DNA of 6,193 nt, taken from Methanosarcinales archaeon. GTDB lineage: Archaea; Halobacteriota; Methanosarcinia; Methanotrichales; Methanotrichaceae. Under the pieces are notes generated by a model that did not search any database, was not told the DNA's origin, and saw nothing but the letters and a program-made list of their open reading frames with translations. Location of the stretch: the NCBI GenBank assembly GCA_013415595.1, contig JAAEEW010000115.1:1-6193 (forward strand), given 5' to 3'. The position numbers and the translations under genes are program-made. Position 1 is the stretch's first letter. Every line of letters begins with the position of its first letter. Below, one piece after another: positions 4,943 to 6,193 of this stretch.

Positions 4943-5062
4943 TTAGCTCTCACCGCCCGTGCCCTTTGACTCCTTGAGGTCGTTAATCAACAGCTTAGTC
5001 TCGAGGCTCTCCAACTTCTTGTCGCCCTTCCTCTCGATGTCTCGCTTTTTGAACTTAGGCAC
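4943..5062 (-). CDS. 39-residue Lys/Glu-rich small protein, unrecognised
   Basis: I do not recognise this protein. It is very hydrophilic: it opens MPKFKKRDIERKG, runs through an amphipathic helical stretch with leucines at 18, 20, 24, 25 and 29, and ends in a flexible GTGGES tail. Nine lysines and six glutamates leave no hydrophobic core or membrane segment, suggesting a small helical binding protein or adaptor. Evidence that it is real: GGGTGA lies 5 nt before the GTG start, its stop is 2 nt before the ubiquitin-fold gene, whose ribosome binding site it contains, and the 161-base gap it fills would otherwise be empty. An in-frame GTG nine bases earlier is possible but overlaps the ribosome binding site. 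It follows the methyltransferase stop by 39 bases. A partner or lysine-bearing substrate role for the ubiquitin-fold protein is speculation from adjacency. Confidence 0.6.
   Translation of the reverse strand: MPKFKKRDIERKGDKKLESLETKLLINDLKESKGTGGES
4949..4954 (-). promoter_or_regulatory. Ribosome binding site of the ubiquitin-fold gene, inside the upstream ORF
   Basis: GGTGAG on the minus strand, 8 nt before the GTG at 4940. It lies within the final Gly-Gly-Glu-Ser codons of the 39-residue ORF. This overlap implies translational coupling and supports the non-ATG start. Confidence 0.6.
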
Positions 5063-5067
5063 AAGCT

Positions 5068-5073
5068 TCACCC
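5068..5073 (-). promoter_or_regulatory. Ribosome binding site of the 39-residue ORF
   Basis: GGGTGA on the minus strand, 5 nt before the GTG at 5062. It is the main reason to accept this very short ORF and to choose the inner of two in-frame GTG codons. A TATA-like CTTAATACAT overlaps the methyltransferase stop just upstream, so a separate promoter is possible. Confidence 0.6.
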
Positions 5074-5101
5074 AAGCCCAATATTCTTAACTAAAGATGT
5101 A

Positions 5102-6034
5102 TTAAGTTTTACGTAAGCCAGGCTTCCATCCCAGGTAAGCCCACTGGTCGTAAATGGCTATGCGGCTGCTATTGTCGATGATCTCTCCAGTCCACCCTTC
5201 CTTGCAGAGAGTTTCCGCGATGAATTCGGCCTCCTTTCGGGTGTAGACCGTGTAAAAAACCATTGTCCGGGCCAGGGAGGAGGCCTTCAGGACTATCCGG
5301 CGCCACAGGTCACGGTTGACGTCGTCGATCAGGCCCATCATGAATCCCACCACCGCATCGAAGCTGCAGGCCGGGAGGAAGGCGTCCAGGAGCCTGGCAT
5401 CCATGACGAAGGTCTGATCGGGGATCAGGGACCGGTTCTTGAGGCCCTGGCAGACCTCGCACCGGTCAACGTCCATGGCCCATGTAGAGTATCCAAGGTT
5501 CGTCAGGGCCCGGGTGCCCATGCCGCTCCCGCAGCCCACGTCGAGGACCTTGAAGCCCCGGGGGAGGACCTGGGGTATCAACTCCTGCAGCCGCTGGATT
5601 CTGTCCTCCACGTGCAGGGGATTGGAAGGCACCCGGCACTCATCGCAGAGCAGCCCCTCCATCAGAGAGAGGGAGTAGTATTCGGCTATGCCCCGGAAAA
5701 GGTCGTCCCCGGTCAACGAGACCGAACGGAGGACCTGAAAGGCCTCTGATTCTTGATTCCAGGCCAAAAAGCCTTCCAGTACCTTCCTCTGGGAGTAGAT
5801 ATCGGTCAGGATAAGCCAGAAATCGGCGGGAGACGAGAGGTGAAGGGCCACGGCCAGGGGCTTTTCTTCACCGAGCACGATGGCGCGATCCGGCTCCAAC
5901 CCGGAGGTCATGAGTTCACCGGTCACCGGCAGATCGATGAGGTCCTCCAGGCACTCTTCTGCCAGGAAGACGTTCTCCTCTTCCCGCAGCCCAAGCAAGT
6001 CATGAAGAAGCACGACATGGAGGTTTTCCGGCAC
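5102..6034 (-). CDS. Class I SAM-dependent methyltransferase with unknown N-terminal region
   Basis: The 310-residue protein should move a methyl group from SAM; the acceptor is unknown. Residues 160-265 hold the Rossmann-fold core: motif I VLDVGCGSGMG (163-173), acidic D188 or D190 after the second strand for the SAM ribose, a Met-Asp-Ala (211-213) near the adenine site, and FDAVVGFMMGL (225-235) as the motif IV strand. The first 130 residues are acidic and leucine-rich and match no domain I know. They end in LLCDECR (128-134). A second Cys-x-x-Cys is CEVC (192-195), so metal or redox chemistry is possible. The C-terminus is rich in aromatics. The GTG at 6034 is the longest start but lacks a clear ribosome binding site. 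An in-frame ATG at 5911 (residue 42) has GGTGA 4 nt upstream, so a 269-residue form is a real alternative. It is first in a minus-strand run with the two small genes. Confidence 0.85.
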   Translation of the reverse strand: MPENLHVVLLHDLLGLREEENVFLAEECLEDLIDLPVTGELMTSGLEPDRAIVLGEEKPLAVALHLSSPADFWLILTDIYSQRKVLEGFLAWNQESEAFQVLRSVSLTGDDLFRGIAEYYSLSLMEGLLCDECRVPSNPLHVEDRIQRLQELIPQVLPRGFKVLDVGCGSGMGTRALTNLGYSTWAMDVDRCEVCQGLKNRSLIPDQTFVMDARLLDAFLPACSFDAVVGFMMGLIDDVNRDLWRRIVLKASSLARTMVFYTVYTRKEAEFIAETLCKEGWTGEIIDNSSRIAIYDQWAYLGWKPGLRKT

Positions 6035-6193
6035 CGGTTATTAATCTTGTTCTTGGTATTGACATCTCGGCTTATATTGGAGGCAATCCCCTGGATCAGA
6101 TAATTTGTTTAGCAGTGTCAAGCCACGGCAGATGCTGATGTATGAGCGAGGATGTGCTACGATCAATAGACAGAGGCTCGAGTAGATCAATCC
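6035..6193. other. Upstream gap at right edge, no supported gene
   Basis: A minus-strand frame is open from the window edge to two consecutive TAA stops at 6043-6038, in the same frame as the methyltransferase. Its translation does not look like a protein I know and it has no visible start. On the plus strand only short frames are present. The stretch mainly serves as the promoter region of the methyltransferase. Confidence 0.5.
6072..6078 (-). promoter_or_regulatory. TATA box of the methyltransferase gene
   Basis: AATATAA on the minus strand, centred about 41 bases upstream of the GTG at 6034. The predicted transcription start near 6050 would leave a leader of about 16 nt, consistent with use of the long form. 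Confidence 0.4.

Noticed and set aside
5753..6103. 116-codon plus-strand frame
   Set aside because: It is antisense to the methyltransferase N-terminal region and has no supporting site or domain.
6038..6193. Minus-strand frame open from the right edge to two TAA stops, possibly the end of an upstream gene
   Set aside because: The translation is not protein-like to my eye and it overlaps the likely TATA box of the methyltransferase. About 50 codons without a start are not enough to call.

Overview
The window reads as archaeal chromosome, most likely from a methanogen of the Methanosarcinales and perhaps a Methanothrix-like lineage. That assignment is inference from gene types and was not computed. 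The supporting signs are an archaeal-type tryptophanyl-tRNA synthetase with HFGH and KMSSS signatures, a MoaD/ThiS/SAMP-type ubiquitin-fold protein, a winged-helix regulator of a kind I associate with methanogens, AT-rich TATA-type promoters at about -26 from start codons, GGTGA ribosome binding sites with GTG starts, and a secreted or membrane protein full of N-X-S/T sequons. Coding DNA is moderately GC-rich and the gaps are strongly AT-rich, apart from one GC-rich island.

Layout, left to right. Positions 1-159 are a gap holding an AT-rich terminator-like hairpin and one arm of a 14-bp inverted repeat. Positions 160-1617 (-) encode a membrane-anchored surface protein: signal peptide, two similar beta-type extracellular modules, one transmembrane helix, and a charged cytoplasmic tail. 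Positions 1618-2016 are a gap with the promoter of that gene and a candidate terminator for trpS. Positions 2017-3318 (-) are trpS. Positions 3319-3576 are a divergent promoter region with a GC-rich, repeat-bearing island between two TATA boxes, both placed for leaderless transcripts. Positions 3577-4254 (+) encode a type I phosphoribosyltransferase with an extra C-terminal, winged-helix-like segment. Positions 4335-4724 (+) encode a winged-helix regulator whose TATA box lies inside an inverted repeat. This gene converges, with a 3-bp gap, on a minus-strand cluster that is transcribed leftward: a class I methyltransferase (6034-5102), a 39-residue lysine/glutamate-rich protein (5062-4943) and a 70-residue ubiquitin-fold protein (4940-4728).

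How the genes may work together. trpS is housekeeping. The phosphoribosyltransferase probably serves nucleobase salvage, and the regulator beside it may control itself or its neighbour. The small charged ORF and the ubiquitin-fold gene are 2 nt apart, with the ribosome binding site of the second inside the end of the first, so they are probably translated from the same message. This pair is the least familiar part of the window, especially because the ubiquitin-fold protein ends in Met-Gly rather than Gly-Gly. I see no rRNA, tRNA, CRISPR array, insertion sequence or transposase.
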